Positions 38,308 to 47,884 of a stretch of 64,000 nt of DNA are shown in pieces. Numbering within the stretch: position 1 is the first letter of the stretch; the number at the start of each line of letters is the position of its first letter. A program made the translations under genes and the position numbers. The notes below the pieces were generated by a model, which had not been told where the DNA came from, ran no database searches, and was given only the letters and a program-made list of their open reading frames with translations. Origin of the DNA: Henriciella sp. (GTDB lineage: Bacteria > Pseudomonadota > Alphaproteobacteria > Caulobacterales > Hyphomonadaceae); the NCBI RefSeq assembly GCF_029936995.1, contig NZ_JAPYRE010000002.1:186001-250000 (forward strand), given 5' to 3'.

Positions 38308-38490
38308 CATTTTACTTGTCCGCCGGTCTGGAACAGGCCGGGAATCATGGCTGTCAGATTCATCCGGGTGTGGATTTCTGGTGAATGAATCCGGGGAAAC
38401 AAATCAACCCACAAGGTGTCCACAGGGGTTGTCGATTTCTTCAGGACACTGCACTTTCCTGCAATCCAGATTGTGCGGTCCGGGGGTCAG

Positions 38491-39324
38491 ATGCGTCCAA
38501 GCATATACTTCAACGTTCACCTCGTCTCCGATTCGACCGGTGAGACGCTGAATGCCGTCATGCGCGCCGCCGCGGCGCAGTTCGAGAACGTTACTCCTCT
38601 GGAGCACAACTATTACCTGGTCCGCTCGGAGCGCCAGCTGGAGCGCGTGATGCGCGATATCGAAGCTGCGCCTGGCGTGGTCTGGTTTACAATTTCCGAT
38701 GAAGCGCTTCGCATAAAGCTCGAAGAGTTCTGCCGGGCCCACCAGATACCCGTACTTGCTGTGCTAGACGCATCTATCCACCTATTGAGCCGACATCTCG
38801 GTGTTGCTGCAACCGATCGTGTTGCTGGCCAGCATGCGCTTAATCAGGAATATTTCGAACGGATCGAGGCGATCAATTACGCACTGTCCCATGACGATGG
38901 GCAGAATGTGGAGGGCCTGGCCCACGCCGACGTGATCCTTGTCGGGGTCAGCCGCACCTCCAAGACGCCAACCTGTGTGTATCTTGCCAATCGTGGCATA
39001 AAGGCGGGTAATATTCCCCTCGTGCCGGGTGTTCCGCCGCCTGCCGTGCTTGATAACCTCGACCCGGAGACGGGACCGCTGGTCATCGGCCTGAAAATCG
39101 GCGTTGAGCGGCTTGTGCAGATCCGCAGTCAGAGACTTATCGCACTCAATGAGACCTCGGCGACGGACTATACTGACGAAGAGGCCGTCCGTTCCGAAGT
39201 GACCCAAGCCAGCCGTCTCTTCCAACGCAAGAAATGGACGATCATTGATGTCTCGCGGCGTAGCGTCGAGGAAACTGCAGCTGCGATCCTGAACAAGTAT
39301 AATGAACGCAAGGGGCATGGATGA
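38491..39324 (+). CDS. ppsR: PPDK/PEP-synthase regulatory protein (DUF299)
   Basis: Bifunctional kinase/phosphorylase that controls pyruvate phosphate dikinase or PEP synthase by reversible threonine phosphorylation. Motifs: HLVSDSTGET at the N-terminus and the P-loop-like GVSRTSKTPT. 277 residues from the ATG at 38491, after GGGGGTC. The frame is open 75 bp further into the origin, but that start has no support. It is the first gene right of the origin. Overlap with maf is ATGA. Confidence 0.94.
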   Translation: MRPSIYFNVHLVSDSTGETLNAVMRAAAAQFENVTPLEHNYYLVRSERQLERVMRDIEAAPGVVWFTISDEALRIKLEEFCRAHQIPVLAVLDASIHLLSRHLGVAATDRVAGQHALNQEYFERIEAINYALSHDDGQNVEGLAHADVILVGVSRTSKTPTCVYLANRGIKAGNIPLVPGVPPPAVLDNLDPETGPLVIGLKIGVERLVQIRSQRLIALNETSATDYTDEEAVRSEVTQASRLFQRKKWTIIDVSRRSVEETAAAILNKYNERKGHG

Positions 39325-39917
39325 GCCACGACGTCATACTCGCTTCCGGTAGCGCGAGCCGCCGCTGCCTGCTGGCCGCCGCTGGCGTGGAAGCGGCCAA
39401 TGTAAAACCAAATGTTGACGAGGATGCAGCCAAGGCATCTTTCCGGGCGAGCGGCATGCGTGTTTCCGATCAGGCCATGCAGCTGGCTGAGCTGAAAGCA
39501 GTCAAGGTCTCGCGGAATACAGGCGGTCTCGTCATTGGTGGCGACCAGATGCTGAACCTCGATGGCGAAGCGCTCGACAAACCAAGGGACATGGACGAGG
39601 CGGCCAGTCATCTGCGCCGTTTTTCCGGCAAGCCTCACAAGCTGGAGACGGCGATCGTGATCGCCGAGAATGGTGAGCCTGTCTGGCGCTTTCTCACGAC
39701 ACCGAAACTCACCGTGCGACCGTTGACCGATGACTTCATCACGACCTATCTCGAGGCGGCCGGTCCGGACATCCTGAACACTGTTGGCGCCTACCAGCTC
39801 GAAGGGCTTGGCGCACAGCTTTTCAGCCGCATCGAGGGCGACTATTTCTCCATCCTTGGCCTGCCCTTGCTCCCGCTGCTGGACTATTTGCGCACACGTG
39901 GCGTACTGAACGCATGA
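39321..39917 (+). CDS. maf: Maf-like nucleoside triphosphate pyrophosphatase
   Basis: Small house-cleaning pyrophosphatase for altered nucleotides. It has ILASGSASRRCLL (substrate loop) and VIGGDQMLNLDG, and ends in GLPLLPLLDYLR. 198 residues. It overlaps ppsR and aroE by ATGA on each side, so it belongs to a coupled operon starting at ppsR. Confidence 0.93.
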   Translation: MSHDVILASGSASRRCLLAAAGVEAANVKPNVDEDAAKASFRASGMRVSDQAMQLAELKAVKVSRNTGGLVIGGDQMLNLDGEALDKPRDMDEAASHLRRFSGKPHKLETAIVIAENGEPVWRFLTTPKLTVRPLTDDFITTYLEAAGPDILNTVGAYQLEGLGAQLFSRIEGDYFSILGLPLLPLLDYLRTRGVLNA

Positions 39918-40738
39918 TGGACCGTCTTGCTGTCATAGGAGACCCGGTGGGTCACTCCCTTTCCCCGCAGATCCATATGACATGGATCGACGGCCTGGGA
40001 ATGGATGCCTCATATGAATCCATCCGGGTTCCGGCTGGAGAAACAGCAGACGCGCTCGAGCGGTTTGCTCAGAACAGTTTCCGTGGCCTGAACGTGACCC
40101 TGCCGCACAAGCAGGCCGTTGTTGAAAGCGCCAGCGACCTGTCGCCTGCAGTTAAGGTTATCGGCGCAGCCAACACGCTCAGCCGCAAACCTGATGGCAC
40201 CTGGAGGGCCGACAATACAGATGCGCCGGGCCTGATGTCAGCCCTGTCCCGTATTAATGTACGGGATGTCGCCGGAAAGACCGTTCTGGTTCTCGGTGCT
40301 GGCGGGGCTGCCCGCGCAGCGCTCTATGCCCTGGATGAAGCTGGCGCAGGGCTGATCGTTCTCAACCGCACTGTGGAAAAGGCGGAAAAAGTCATCGACT
40401 CCTGCTGCCAGCGCAGCCACGAATATGGCTCGCTTGCGGACATGGAACAGTACGCCCGGAAGGCGGACCTCATCATTAACACGACCAGCGCTGGTTATAC
40501 CGGCGAACATTTCCACCTCCCGCAAGGCGATGGCAGGCTTTTTTTTGACATCAGCTATGGCAAGCCAGCGGCTGCCCAGCTTGACCACGCAAGCGAGTGT
40601 GGCTGGCGGGCTGAGGACGGTCTGGGCATGCTGGTCTGTCAGGCGGCTGAGAGTTTCCGCATCTGGTTTGGCGGCGAGCTTCCCGATATTGAGCCCGCCC
40701 TCGCCGTCTGCCGCGAAACACTGAAGTCCTACCAATGA
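39914..40738 (+). CDS. aroE: Shikimate dehydrogenase
   Basis: NADPH-dependent reduction of 3-dehydroshikimate in aromatic synthesis. Motifs: [14 protein letters not shown], the catalytic Lys in [14 protein letters not shown] with the catalytic Asp, and the cofactor loop [11 protein letters not shown]. 274 residues. The start overlaps maf; ATG at 39914 is followed by a second ATG, either of which could be used. An 8-T run (near 40,539-40,546) lies in the coding sequence. It overlaps coaE by ATGA. Confidence 0.95.
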   Translation: MMDRLAVIGDPVGHSLSPQIHMTWIDGLGMDASYESIRVPAGETADALERFAQNSFRGLNVTLPHKQAVVESASDLSPAVKVIGAANTLSRKPDGTWRADNTDAPGLMSALSRINVRDVAGKTVLVLGAGGAARAALYALDEAGAGLIVLNRTVEKAEKVIDSCCQRSHEYGSLADMEQYARKADLIINTTSAGYTGEHFHLPQGDGRLFFDISYGKPAAAQLDHASECGWRAEDGLGMLVCQAAESFRIWFGGELPDIEPALAVCRETLKSYQ

Positions 40739-41334
40739 TCATACTCGGCCTCACCGGCTCCATCGGCATGGGCAAGAGCGCAACGGCCAAAATGTTCGCC
40801 GAGGCCGGCATACCCGTTTACGATGCAGATGCCGCCGTTCACTCGATTTATGAAAAAGGCGGGCTTGCCGTCACGCCGCTGGGCGAACGCTTTCCCGGCG
40901 TTGTGGTCGATGGCGCTATCAGCCGCCAGCGCCTGCGCGACATCGTTCTGGAAGACCCGGATGCCATGAAGGACCTTGAAGGCATAGTGCATCCGCTTGT
41001 CGGGGAGACACAGATACGCTTCCGGCAGGAGGCCAAGGCTTCAGGCGCGCGTCTTGCCGTGCTTGATATCCCCCTGCTCTACGAGACGGGCGGCGACAAG
41101 CGGTGCGACTATGTAGCCGTCGTTACTGCGCCGGAAGAGGCCCAGCGAGAGCGCGTCATGTCGCGCCAGGAAATGTCGGAAGCCGATTTCGAGAAGATCC
41201 TCGACAAACAGGTCCCTGACGCAGACAAGCGCGCCAGGGCCGATTTCATCATCTCTACAGCCTTCGGTTTCGAATTCGCGCGAACACATGTAAACGCGAT
41301 CATAGACCTGCTCACAGGGATGGATGAGGCCTGA
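40735..41334 (+). CDS. coaE: Dephospho-CoA kinase
   Basis: Last step of coenzyme A synthesis. The 199-residue protein has the P-loop GSIGMGKS (residues 8-15), YDADAAVH, and [10 protein letters not shown]. It is coupled to aroE (ATGA) and followed by dnaQ after 2 bp. Confidence 0.95.
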   Translation: MIILGLTGSIGMGKSATAKMFAEAGIPVYDADAAVHSIYEKGGLAVTPLGERFPGVVVDGAISRQRLRDIVLEDPDAMKDLEGIVHPLVGETQIRFRQEAKASGARLAVLDIPLLYETGGDKRCDYVAVVTAPEEAQRERVMSRQEMSEADFEKILDKQVPDADKRARADFIISTAFGFEFARTHVNAIIDLLTGMDEA

Positions 41335-41336
41335 AC

Positions 41337-42041
41337 ATGACGAGCCCGCTGCGCGAGATCGCCTTCGATACAGAAACGACCGGTCTCGACTGGTCAGGTG
41401 ACGACCGTATCATCGAACTGGGTGCGGTAGAGCTCATCAATCACGTCGCTACAGGGCGAACCTTTCATGAGCGGATCAATCCCCGCCGCGCGGTGTCAGC
41501 CAAGACGATCGAGATTACCGGCCTGACCGATGACATGCTGGCCGATAAACCCTTCTTCGAGGACCCGAGCATCGTCGATGCGCTGCTCGATTTCATCGGG
41601 GACGCGCCGGTCGTGGCCCATAATGCCAGTTTTGACCGTGGCTTCCTGAACGCAGAGCTTGCTCGCTGCAACAAGCCGGAAATACCGCTGGAGCAGTGGG
41701 TCGACACACTGGATATTGCCAAGAAGCGCTATCCCGGTGCGCCAGCCTCACTCGATGCGCTGTGCAAGCGCTTCGATATCGGGTTGGAAGCGCGCACACT
41801 GCACGGCGCACTCCTGGACAGCCAGCTCCTCGCGGAAGTGTATCTCGAATTGCGCGGTGGCCGTGCCAGAAGCTTCGATTTTTCCGATGGGGTGTCAGCC
41901 GAGGATGCTGCCCGTTTCAGGGAGGCCAGGCAGCGCCCGACGCCTCTGCCCTCATTGCTGACGGCAAGCGAAGCCGAAGCGCATTCGGCTTTTATCGAAG
42001 AGCTTGGCGGAGAGTCGATCTGGGCGCAGCTTAAGGCCTGA
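41337..42041 (+). CDS. dnaQ: DNA polymerase III epsilon subunit
   Basis: Proofreading 3'-5' exonuclease. The DEDDh residues are visible: FDTETTGL, AHNASFDRGFL, and HGALLDSQLLAEVY. 234 residues, followed by a C-terminal segment that would bind the alpha subunit. It is the last gene of the rightward operon and convergent with secB (17-bp gap). Confidence 0.95.
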   Translation: MTSPLREIAFDTETTGLDWSGDDRIIELGAVELINHVATGRTFHERINPRRAVSAKTIEITGLTDDMLADKPFFEDPSIVDALLDFIGDAPVVAHNASFDRGFLNAELARCNKPEIPLEQWVDTLDIAKKRYPGAPASLDALCKRFDIGLEARTLHGALLDSQLLAEVYLELRGGRARSFDFSDGVSAEDAARFREARQRPTPLPSLLTASEAEAHSAFIEELGGESIWAQLKA

Positions 42042-42058
42042 GACCCAGCCGGACAGGA

Positions 42059-42607
42059 CTAGGCCTGTCCGTTTCCGTTTTCAGGGGTTTCGCCCGGCGC
42101 GGCGTGCTGGGCGCCATCCGGCTTGGCCTGCCCTGCGGCCTGTGCCGCCCGGCCCTGTTCTTTCTGCTGGCGATAAAGTGCAGTGAAGTCGACCGGGTCA
42201 ATCCGGAGCGCCGGGAAACCACCTTCCTGGGTGAGGTTCGCGACAATGCTGCGCGCGAACGGGAAAAGAAGGCGCGGGCATTCGATAAGAAGCATTGCTT
42301 CCATATCCGATTGGGAAGCGCCTTGAATCTGGAAAAGACCAGCATATTGCAGTTCCACGAGGAAGAGTGCGGTCTGCTGTGTGCCAGCGCGCGCATTCAT
42401 CTTCAGGACAACTTCATAGACGCCTTCAGACTGGTTCTGCGGAATGGCCTGAACGTCTATGCCAAGATCCACGTTTGGCTGTTCATTGACGCGCGCGCCA
42501 GGGTTTTCGAAGGACAGGTCCTTGATATACTGGTTCATCACACGCAGGCTGGGGCCCGTAGGCTGCTGCGGCTGGGGTGCGGCGTCAGACGTGTCGCTCA
42601 TTGGCAT
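42059..42607 (-). CDS. secB: Protein-export chaperone SecB
   Basis: Cytosolic holdase that delivers precursors to SecA. The body has QYIKDLSFENPGA, NVDLGIDVQAI and the CPRLLFPFARSIV motif. An acidic/Pro-Gln-rich tail follows. ATG at 42607 is chosen because AGAGGA stands upstream; the frame is open to 42664, but those residues look non-native. It is divergent from the Tim44-domain gene across about 125 bp. Confidence 0.94.
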   Translation of the reverse strand: MPMSDTSDAAPQPQQPTGPSLRVMNQYIKDLSFENPGARVNEQPNVDLGIDVQAIPQNQSEGVYEVVLKMNARAGTQQTALFLVELQYAGLFQIQGASQSDMEAMLLIECPRLLFPFARSIVANLTQEGGFPALRIDPVDFTALYRQQKEQGRAAQAAGQAKPDGAQHAAPGETPENGNGQA

Positions 42608-42731
42608 GAAATCCTCTACAGACAGGCTCTGGCGCCTACCATGTGCCCTCTTCCTGCGCAACACTGGGTGGCACAGCTGTAAACTCTCCTATATTGGGGA
42701 AAGGACCACACAGGATTCTCTTGGAGCCCGC

Positions 42732-43340
42732 ATGTCATCCTCCTTCATAGAACTGGCCCTGCTGATCGCCATTGCGGCCTTTATCGGCTGGCGTCTCTAT
42801 TCGACGCTGGGCGGCGATGAGGGCCCGCCAGAAGGACGCGCCCGTTCTGAGCCGCAGCGTCCCCGCCCCGTGAATGGCGACAGGGAGGCGCGCCAGCCCG
42901 AGTCCGGCCTTCGTCCGGCCTTTACCGGCCCAGCCGCTGCTGGGCTTGAGACCATTCATGGTGCCGATCCGGACTTCAATCCACGCGAATTTCTGCAAGG
43001 CGCTCGCGGCGCTTACGAGATGCTGGCCAATGCCTTTGCCCGCGGTGACCGGGAGACGCTAAAGCCCTGGCTCGACACGGATGTGTATGAAGCCTGGGAT
43101 AGCGCCATCGCCGAGCGGGAAAAGACCGGCGCGGAAGCGCCTCAGCTTCTGCGCATCTGCCACAGTGAAATCGACGATGCGAGCCTCGATGGAAGCATCG
43201 CCCGGGTGACGGTGCGCTTTGAAGCAGAGCTTGGCGAAGGTGACATGACCCGGCGTTCGGAAGAATACTGGACCTTCATGCGTGATACGACGTCGGATGA
43301 TCCCAACTGGCTGCTCGATGACGTCGATACCGCTGAATAG
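42732..43340 (+). CDS. timA: Tim44-domain protein (TimA-like)
   Basis: A 202-residue protein with one N-terminal membrane helix (FIELALLIAIAAFIGW), a Pro/Arg-rich linker and a C-terminal Tim44-like domain (FLQGARGAYEMLANAFARGD, LKPWLDTDVYEAW, TVRFEAELGEG). Related alphaproteobacterial proteins are described as inner-membrane relatives of mitochondrial Tim44. It sits between secB and mltA, the conserved order. The name follows the described TimA; function in transport is inferred. Confidence 0.82.
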   Translation: MSSSFIELALLIAIAAFIGWRLYSTLGGDEGPPEGRARSEPQRPRPVNGDREARQPESGLRPAFTGPAAAGLETIHGADPDFNPREFLQGARGAYEMLANAFARGDRETLKPWLDTDVYEAWDSAIAEREKTGAEAPQLLRICHSEIDDASLDGSIARVTVRFEAELGEGDMTRRSEEYWTFMRDTTSDDPNWLLDDVDTAE

Positions 43341-43425
43341 TTTATGTGCGGCGTCTGGCGGGCCGACTGCCACTGACAGAAATTTCATATTGTGAGCTGG
43401 CGAGAAGCCCGGCAATCTTGCGCTC

Positions 43426-44703
43426 ATGCGTGCGTCCGTTGTCCTTCCCGCCATCCTTCTCCTGCTGATTTCTGGCTGCGCGTCTGCGCCCGAGCCGGAG
43501 CATGATGCTGGCCCCGTGCCGCCATCCGGGCAGCCAGAACAGTCTCAACCCGGCACGCCCGACACGGATACCCGCCGTGCCCGTCCCAAGATGCCCGTCC
43601 CGATGGCACCACCCGTGCCCGCAGCGTTTGAGGCCCTGCCCGGCTGGCAGGAGGCCGACCTGATGCCAGGCGTGTCGGCACTCAAGCAGAGTTGTGAGGC
43701 GTTCAGCGCGAAGGCGGCGGATTCCTACCTTTCGGACTCCGCGCGTTGGGCAGGCCAGGTGCGTGACTGGACACCAGCGTGCGCGGCGATGGGCGTCATT
43801 ATTAACGAAAGCAGCGCCCGCACCGTATTGCAGGCGCTTTTCAAACCGGTCGAGATCGTGAGCACGGACGGAGCATCACGTTTTACCGGCTACTTCGAGC
43901 CGGTCTACGAAGCACGCTATGCCCCCGAGTACCCCTATACAGAACCGGTCCCTGCCCTGCCCGGCGATCTTGTCTCCGAGGGGGGTAACAATGTCTACCA
44001 GCGCTTGTCCAACGGCTCGCGTAGACCCTACCCGGCGCGAGAGCAGATCACGAATAATGGTGTACGCCCACTCGCCTATGCTCACCCGGCGGATGTTTTC
44101 TTTCTCCAGATACAAGGGTCTGGAAAACTCGCTTTCCCCGATGGCCGTGTCATGAAGGCAGCCTTTGCCGCGCATAATGGCCGCCCGTTCAAATCGACTG
44201 CGAACTGGCTCTACAGGCGGGGCTGGATCGGCCGCGGCGAACGTTCGATGCAAGGCATCCGCGCCTGGATGGACCGGGCCAGTGAGGCCCAGCGCCGCGA
44301 AGCCATGAATGCAAACCCGCGCTTTGTCTTCTTCACGCTTGAGCCGCGCGAGGATGATGTCAGCGGGCCCCGGGGCGCGATGAGTGTGCCGCTGACACCG
44401 TTGGGCTCTGTCGCTGTCGATCGGGCCTATCACCCGCTGGGCGTACCTGTTTTCGTGAAAACCACCGCACCCGGCCTGGGGGGAGACTGGTCTGGCCTGC
44501 TCAATGCGCAGGATACCGGGGGCGCAATTACTGGGCCCGTGCGCGGTGACATCTATTTCGGAACCGGTGAAGAAGCCGGCGAACGCGCTGGTACGATGAA
44601 CGCACCGGGCCGGCTCTGGGTACTGCTCCCGACGCGGCTTGCCGACAGGCTTGCCAGCGACGAGATCTATGCCGGGCTTGGAGCAGACAACTCGGCGCCC
44701 TAG
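43426..44703 (+). CDS. mltA: Membrane-bound lytic murein transglycosylase A
   Basis: Lipoprotein (lipobox ISGC, Cys18) that cleaves peptidoglycan glycan strands to 1,6-anhydro products. The MltA domain contains RFTGYFEPVYEA. The C-terminal 3D domain has NAQDTGGAITGPVRGDIYFGTG with the catalytic Asp. 425 residues. It follows the Tim44-domain gene by 85 bp and precedes the Smr gene by 9 bp. Confidence 0.93.
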   Translation: MRASVVLPAILLLLISGCASAPEPEHDAGPVPPSGQPEQSQPGTPDTDTRRARPKMPVPMAPPVPAAFEALPGWQEADLMPGVSALKQSCEAFSAKAADSYLSDSARWAGQVRDWTPACAAMGVIINESSARTVLQALFKPVEIVSTDGASRFTGYFEPVYEARYAPEYPYTEPVPALPGDLVSEGGNNVYQRLSNGSRRPYPAREQITNNGVRPLAYAHPADVFFLQIQGSGKLAFPDGRVMKAAFAAHNGRPFKSTANWLYRRGWIGRGERSMQGIRAWMDRASEAQRREAMNANPRFVFFTLEPREDDVSGPRGAMSVPLTPLGSVAVDRAYHPLGVPVFVKTTAPGLGGDWSGLLNAQDTGGAITGPVRGDIYFGTGEEAGERAGTMNAPGRLWVLLPTRLADRLASDEIYAGLGADNSAP

Positions 44704-44712
44704 ATTGCGGCC

Positions 44713-45255
44713 ATGCCGAAGCGGGACCTTACGCCTGAAGAACAGAAAGCCTGGGACCAGGTGCGCAAGTCCGTGCGCCCGATTGGTTCGGCTGCGCGCG
44801 TCGCGAAACCAAAGCCAGAGACGGCCGGTGACCTGATCTCTGAGCAGGACATCCCTGCCCCGATGGCGAGCCCGTCCGGCAAGCCCGCGAAACCGGCTAG
44901 AAATACACCGCCGTCACACCGCTCCCATACCTTTGTCAGACCACAGGACAGGGGCCATGACAGGAAAGTCCGGCGCGGAAAGATCGAAATATCTGCCCGC
45001 TTTGACCTGCACGGTCATACCCAGCAGTCGGCCTGGTCTGCCCTGCCGGCCTTCCTCATGCGTGAGCAGGCCCGCGGCGCACGCTGTGTGATCGTGATTA
45101 CCGGCAAGGGCAAGTTCGGCGAGGGGGTGCTGAAACGGAATTTCCTGCACTGGCTTGAGATGCCGCAGGCCCGTAGTCTTGTTTCCGGTTATGCCCGCGC
45201 ACATCCCCGGCATGGCGGCGCCGGGGCTTTCTACGTCTTTCTGAAGCGCCGCTAG
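44713..45255 (+). CDS. Smr-domain protein
   Basis: A 180-residue protein with an N-terminal basic, disordered part and a C-terminal Smr domain (FDLHGHTQQSA, VITGKGKFGEGVL, HGGAGAFYVFLKR). Small MutS-related proteins act as nucleases, often on branched DNA or RNA. It is close behind mltA and is convergent with hisE (4-bp overlap). Confidence 0.87.
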   Translation: MPKRDLTPEEQKAWDQVRKSVRPIGSAARVAKPKPETAGDLISEQDIPAPMASPSGKPAKPARNTPPSHRSHTFVRPQDRGHDRKVRRGKIEISARFDLHGHTQQSAWSALPAFLMREQARGARCVIVITGKGKFGEGVLKRNFLHWLEMPQARSLVSGYARAHPRHGGAGAFYVFLKRR

Positions 45256-45608
45256 GTCCTTGTTTGCCGGGACGCCTTTTCGGCAAGCCCGGAAACGCCG
45301 CGACGTTCTGCAAGGGCGTCGGCCACCATATCCAGTGAAACGCCCTTGGCGCGGAGACCGACCAGCAAGTGAAAGAGCAGGTCGGCGGCTTCGGAAGCGG
45401 TTTCCCTGCGTCCCTCGGCGGCGATTGCGAGGGCAAGTTCTGCGCCTTCTTCGGCGATTTTCTTGCCGCAGCGAAGCTCGCCCGACTTCAGGAGGCGGGC
45501 TGTGTATGACTTTTCCGGATTACCATCCACGCGCTCATCGACGGTACGCGCCAGCGTCGAAAGCAGGGCTGTCAAACGGTCCGCAGAGCCAAGGTCCTGT
45601 TTTCCCAT
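45252..45608 (-). CDS. hisE: Phosphoribosyl-ATP pyrophosphohydrolase
   Basis: Second step of histidine synthesis. The 118-residue protein has the family's EEGAELALAI and AADLLFHLLV motifs and no fused HisI domain. It is the last of the hisH-hisA-hisF-hisE group, 15 bp after hisF. Confidence 0.93.
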   Translation of the reverse strand: MGKQDLGSADRLTALLSTLARTVDERVDGNPEKSYTARLLKSGELRCGKKIAEEGAELALAIAAEGRRETASEAADLLFHLLVGLRAKGVSLDMVADALAERRGVSGLAEKASRQTRT

Positions 45609-45623
45609 GATTATTCCTGTCGC

Positions 45624-46388
45624 TTAAGAGTCAAACGGTCTCACCGGGGCCCCCGCCGCGGCAAGGGCTGCGCGGGCTTCAGAAAGGCCTACCTCACCAA
45701 AGTGAAAAATCGATGCGGCAAGCACAGCGTTGGCACCGCCTTCCAGTACGGCCGGAGCGAGGTCTGCTGCCGATCCGGCGCCGCCTGAAGCCACCACGGG
45801 AATGGTAACGGCGGAGGTAATGGCCTGGAGAAGCGGAATATCAAAGCCGGACTTGGTCCCGTCCTTGTCCATGGAGGTCAGCAGGATCTCGCCTGCCCCA
45901 CGCCGTTCAGCCTCCTTGGCGAACTCTACGGCATTGATCCCGGTCGGCTTACGCCCGCCATGCGTGAAAATTTCCCAATGGTTCCCGGTCTGGCGTGCAT
46001 CTATCGCGACGACCACAGCCTGACGCCCCCCTTTCGCTGCACAGCGCGATATGACGTCCGGATCGGCAACGGCGGCGGAATTGATCGCGACCTTGTCGGC
46101 ACCTGAGCGCAGGAGTAGTACCAGGTCATCCGCCGAGCGCACGCCACCGCCTACGGTCAGCGGCATGAAGCATTGCTCGGCCGTGCGCCGCACGACATCG
46201 AGCATGGTGCCGCGTCCTTCATGACTGGCCGTGATATCGAGAAAACAAAGTTCGTCGGCCCCCTGCGCGTCATAGATTTTCGCGAGTTCTACCGGGTCGC
46301 CCGCATCGCGCAGGCCAACGAAGTTGACGCCCTTGACGGTGCGTCCGTCTTTCACATCCAGACAGGGTATAATGCGGGTCTTGAGCAT
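45624..46388 (-). CDS. hisF: Imidazole glycerol phosphate synthase, cyclase subunit
   Basis: TIM-barrel cyclase of the HisF-HisH synthase. The catalytic Asp lies in [11 protein letters not shown]; the second Asp lies in VVVAIDARQ, and ASGGAGS is in the C-terminal half. 254 residues. It sits 5 bp after hisA. Confidence 0.96.
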   Translation of the reverse strand: MLKTRIIPCLDVKDGRTVKGVNFVGLRDAGDPVELAKIYDAQGADELCFLDITASHEGRGTMLDVVRRTAEQCFMPLTVGGGVRSADDLVLLLRSGADKVAINSAAVADPDVISRCAAKGGRQAVVVAIDARQTGNHWEIFTHGGRKPTGINAVEFAKEAERRGAGEILLTSMDKDGTKSGFDIPLLQAITSAVTIPVVASGGAGSAADLAPAVLEGGANAVLAASIFHFGEVGLSEARAALAAAGAPVRPFDS

Positions 46389-46393
46389 TCCAG

Positions 46394-47134
46394 TCAGGCC
46401 CTCGCAGCGATGATTGCCGCTTCTGGGTCGATATCGCCATCATAAAGGGCGCGGCCCAGAATTGTGCCCGAAATCGCCCGTTCGCCGCCCGCATTTTTGA
46501 GGTCTTCAATGTCCTTGATGCTTGCAACACCGCCCGAGGCGATCACGGGAATCGTAACAGCCTGGGCCATCTCGCTGGTAAACGCGACATTCACGCCAGT
46601 CTTCATGCCATCGCGAGAGATATCCGTAACGACCAGCCCCGCAACGCCGCATCCTTCAAAGACCCTGGCCAGCTCAACCGCTTTCATGTCGGACGTTTCC
46701 GCCCAGCCCTCGACTGCGACACGGCCATCCTTGGCATCAATCCCGACAACGATCTGACCGGGCAGCTCGCGCGCGGCAGACTTGACAAGCTCCGGGTCAC
46801 GCAGTGCGGCTGTGCCCAGGATGACACGGGAGACACCGGCTTCCAGCCAGGAATCGATCTGTGCGCGTGTGCGAATGCCGCCGCCGAGCTGCACAGGAAC
46901 TTCCGTCTGGGCGAGGATGGCGCGCACGGCCTCGCCATTGGCGCTGTCCCCGGCAAAGGCGCCGTTCAGGTCGACGACGTGCAACCGGTCAAACCCCATG
47001 CGGCGGAAGCGGTCTGCCTGGTCAGACGGATCGGGATTGAACGAGGTAGCCTTGTCCATCTCGCCGCGCAGCAGGCGTACGCACTGGCCGTCTTTCAGGT
47101 CAATCGCGGGATAGAGGTCAAACTGAGCGGTCAT
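46394..47134 (-). CDS. hisA: ProFAR isomerase HisA
   Basis: Isomerises the ProFAR intermediate. [14 protein letters not shown] (catalytic Asp) stands at the N-terminus; QLGGGIRT and VTDISRDGM follow. 246 residues. ATG at 47134 is used because it overlaps the hisH stop as ATGA. Confidence 0.95.
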   Translation of the reverse strand: MTAQFDLYPAIDLKDGQCVRLLRGEMDKATSFNPDPSDQADRFRRMGFDRLHVVDLNGAFAGDSANGEAVRAILAQTEVPVQLGGGIRTRAQIDSWLEAGVSRVILGTAALRDPELVKSAARELPGQIVVGIDAKDGRVAVEGWAETSDMKAVELARVFEGCGVAGLVVTDISRDGMKTGVNVAFTSEMAQAVTIPVIASGGVASIKDIEDLKNAGGERAISGTILGRALYDGDIDPEAAIIAARA

Positions 47135-47775
47135 ACCGGGTCCCATGTGAGGAAGTTTGCAAGCAGGCGCAGGCCGACGCGCTGGCTTTTTTCAGGGTGG
47201 AACTGCGTGCCAAACATATTGTCCCGCGCAATCGCGGCTGTGATCGTCTCGCCATATGTCGCGGTCGCGGCAAGATCGTCTGAATTTTGCGGGCGCATGG
47301 CGTAGGAGTGGGTGAAATATACATGCGGTTCATCCCCCAACCCCGTGAGGATCGGATGATCCTGCTCGATTTCGAGGCCATTCCAGCCCATGTGTGGGAC
47401 GGCAAGATCCGGTCCTGGCGTGATCCTGTCGACATCTCCGTCAATCCAGGCAAGCCCCGGCGTTTCCCCGTCCTCAAGACCGCGTGTGGCCATGAGCTGC
47501 ATGCCGACGCATATACCAAGAAAAGGCGCCCCTCGCTGGCCGACGGCTTCTTCGAGTGCTTCGGTCATACCGTCACACGCCCGCAGGCTTTCCGCGCAAT
47601 CTGCAAAGTGCCCTACACCCGGCAACACGATCCTGTCTGCCGAGCGGACGGTTTCAGCGTTCCCCGTCATCTCGATATCGATATCGGCACCGGCCAGTAC
47701 GGCCGCGGCCCGCAGGGCGCGCTCGGCCGAATGCAGGTTGCCGGAGCCATAGTCGATCAAAGCAAGTGTTGTCAT
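47131..47775 (-). CDS. hisH: Imidazole glycerol phosphate synthase, glutaminase subunit
   Basis: Class I glutamine amidotransferase giving ammonia to HisF. Catalytic Cys in GICVGMQLM, His and Glu in FHPEKSQ. 214 residues. A 109-bp gap separates it from the amidohydrolase gene on the other strand, so it probably has its own promoter here. Confidence 0.96.
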   Translation of the reverse strand: MTTLALIDYGSGNLHSAERALRAAAVLAGADIDIEMTGNAETVRSADRIVLPGVGHFADCAESLRACDGMTEALEEAVGQRGAPFLGICVGMQLMATRGLEDGETPGLAWIDGDVDRITPGPDLAVPHMGWNGLEIEQDHPILTGLGDEPHVYFTHSYAMRPQNSDDLAATATYGETITAAIARDNMFGTQFHPEKSQRVGLRLLANFLTWDPV

Positions 47776-47884
47776 CTGGCGCGCTCTTACCCGTGGAGAG
47801 GATTATATGGAAGGGGCTTGTGGCTTGATCCCATGCAATCACTGCCGCAAGCTGGGCAGCAAGTTATCTTAATGGAGTTTTCTC

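Larger units (their letters stand above)
38131..38490. other. Chromosomal replication origin (Cori-type)
   Basis: The only non-coding gap over 300 bp in the window. It has the same neighbours as the Caulobacter origin (hemE on one side, the DUF299 gene ppsR on the other). Contents seen: an AT-rich stretch around 38,252-38,316; two perfect CtrA boxes inside it; five GANTC sites; and several degenerate DnaA boxes (GTGTCCACA at 38416-38424, ATTTCCACA at 38227-38235, and reverse-strand AAATCCACA at 38369-38377 and TTGTCCACG at 38191-38199). No perfect TTATNCACA was found. All genes to its left as far as parB and to its right as far as dnaQ are transcribed away from it. Confidence 0.88.

Noticed and set aside
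38416-38490. Longer start for ppsR reaching into the origin
   Set aside because: The extra 25 residues do not look like the family N-terminus, and the ATG at 38491 matches it; the DNA there is better explained as origin.
38131-38490. A small gene or ncRNA in the origin gap
   Set aside because: No open frame with a ribosome site and no terminator; CtrA, GANTC and DnaA-type sites explain the DNA.
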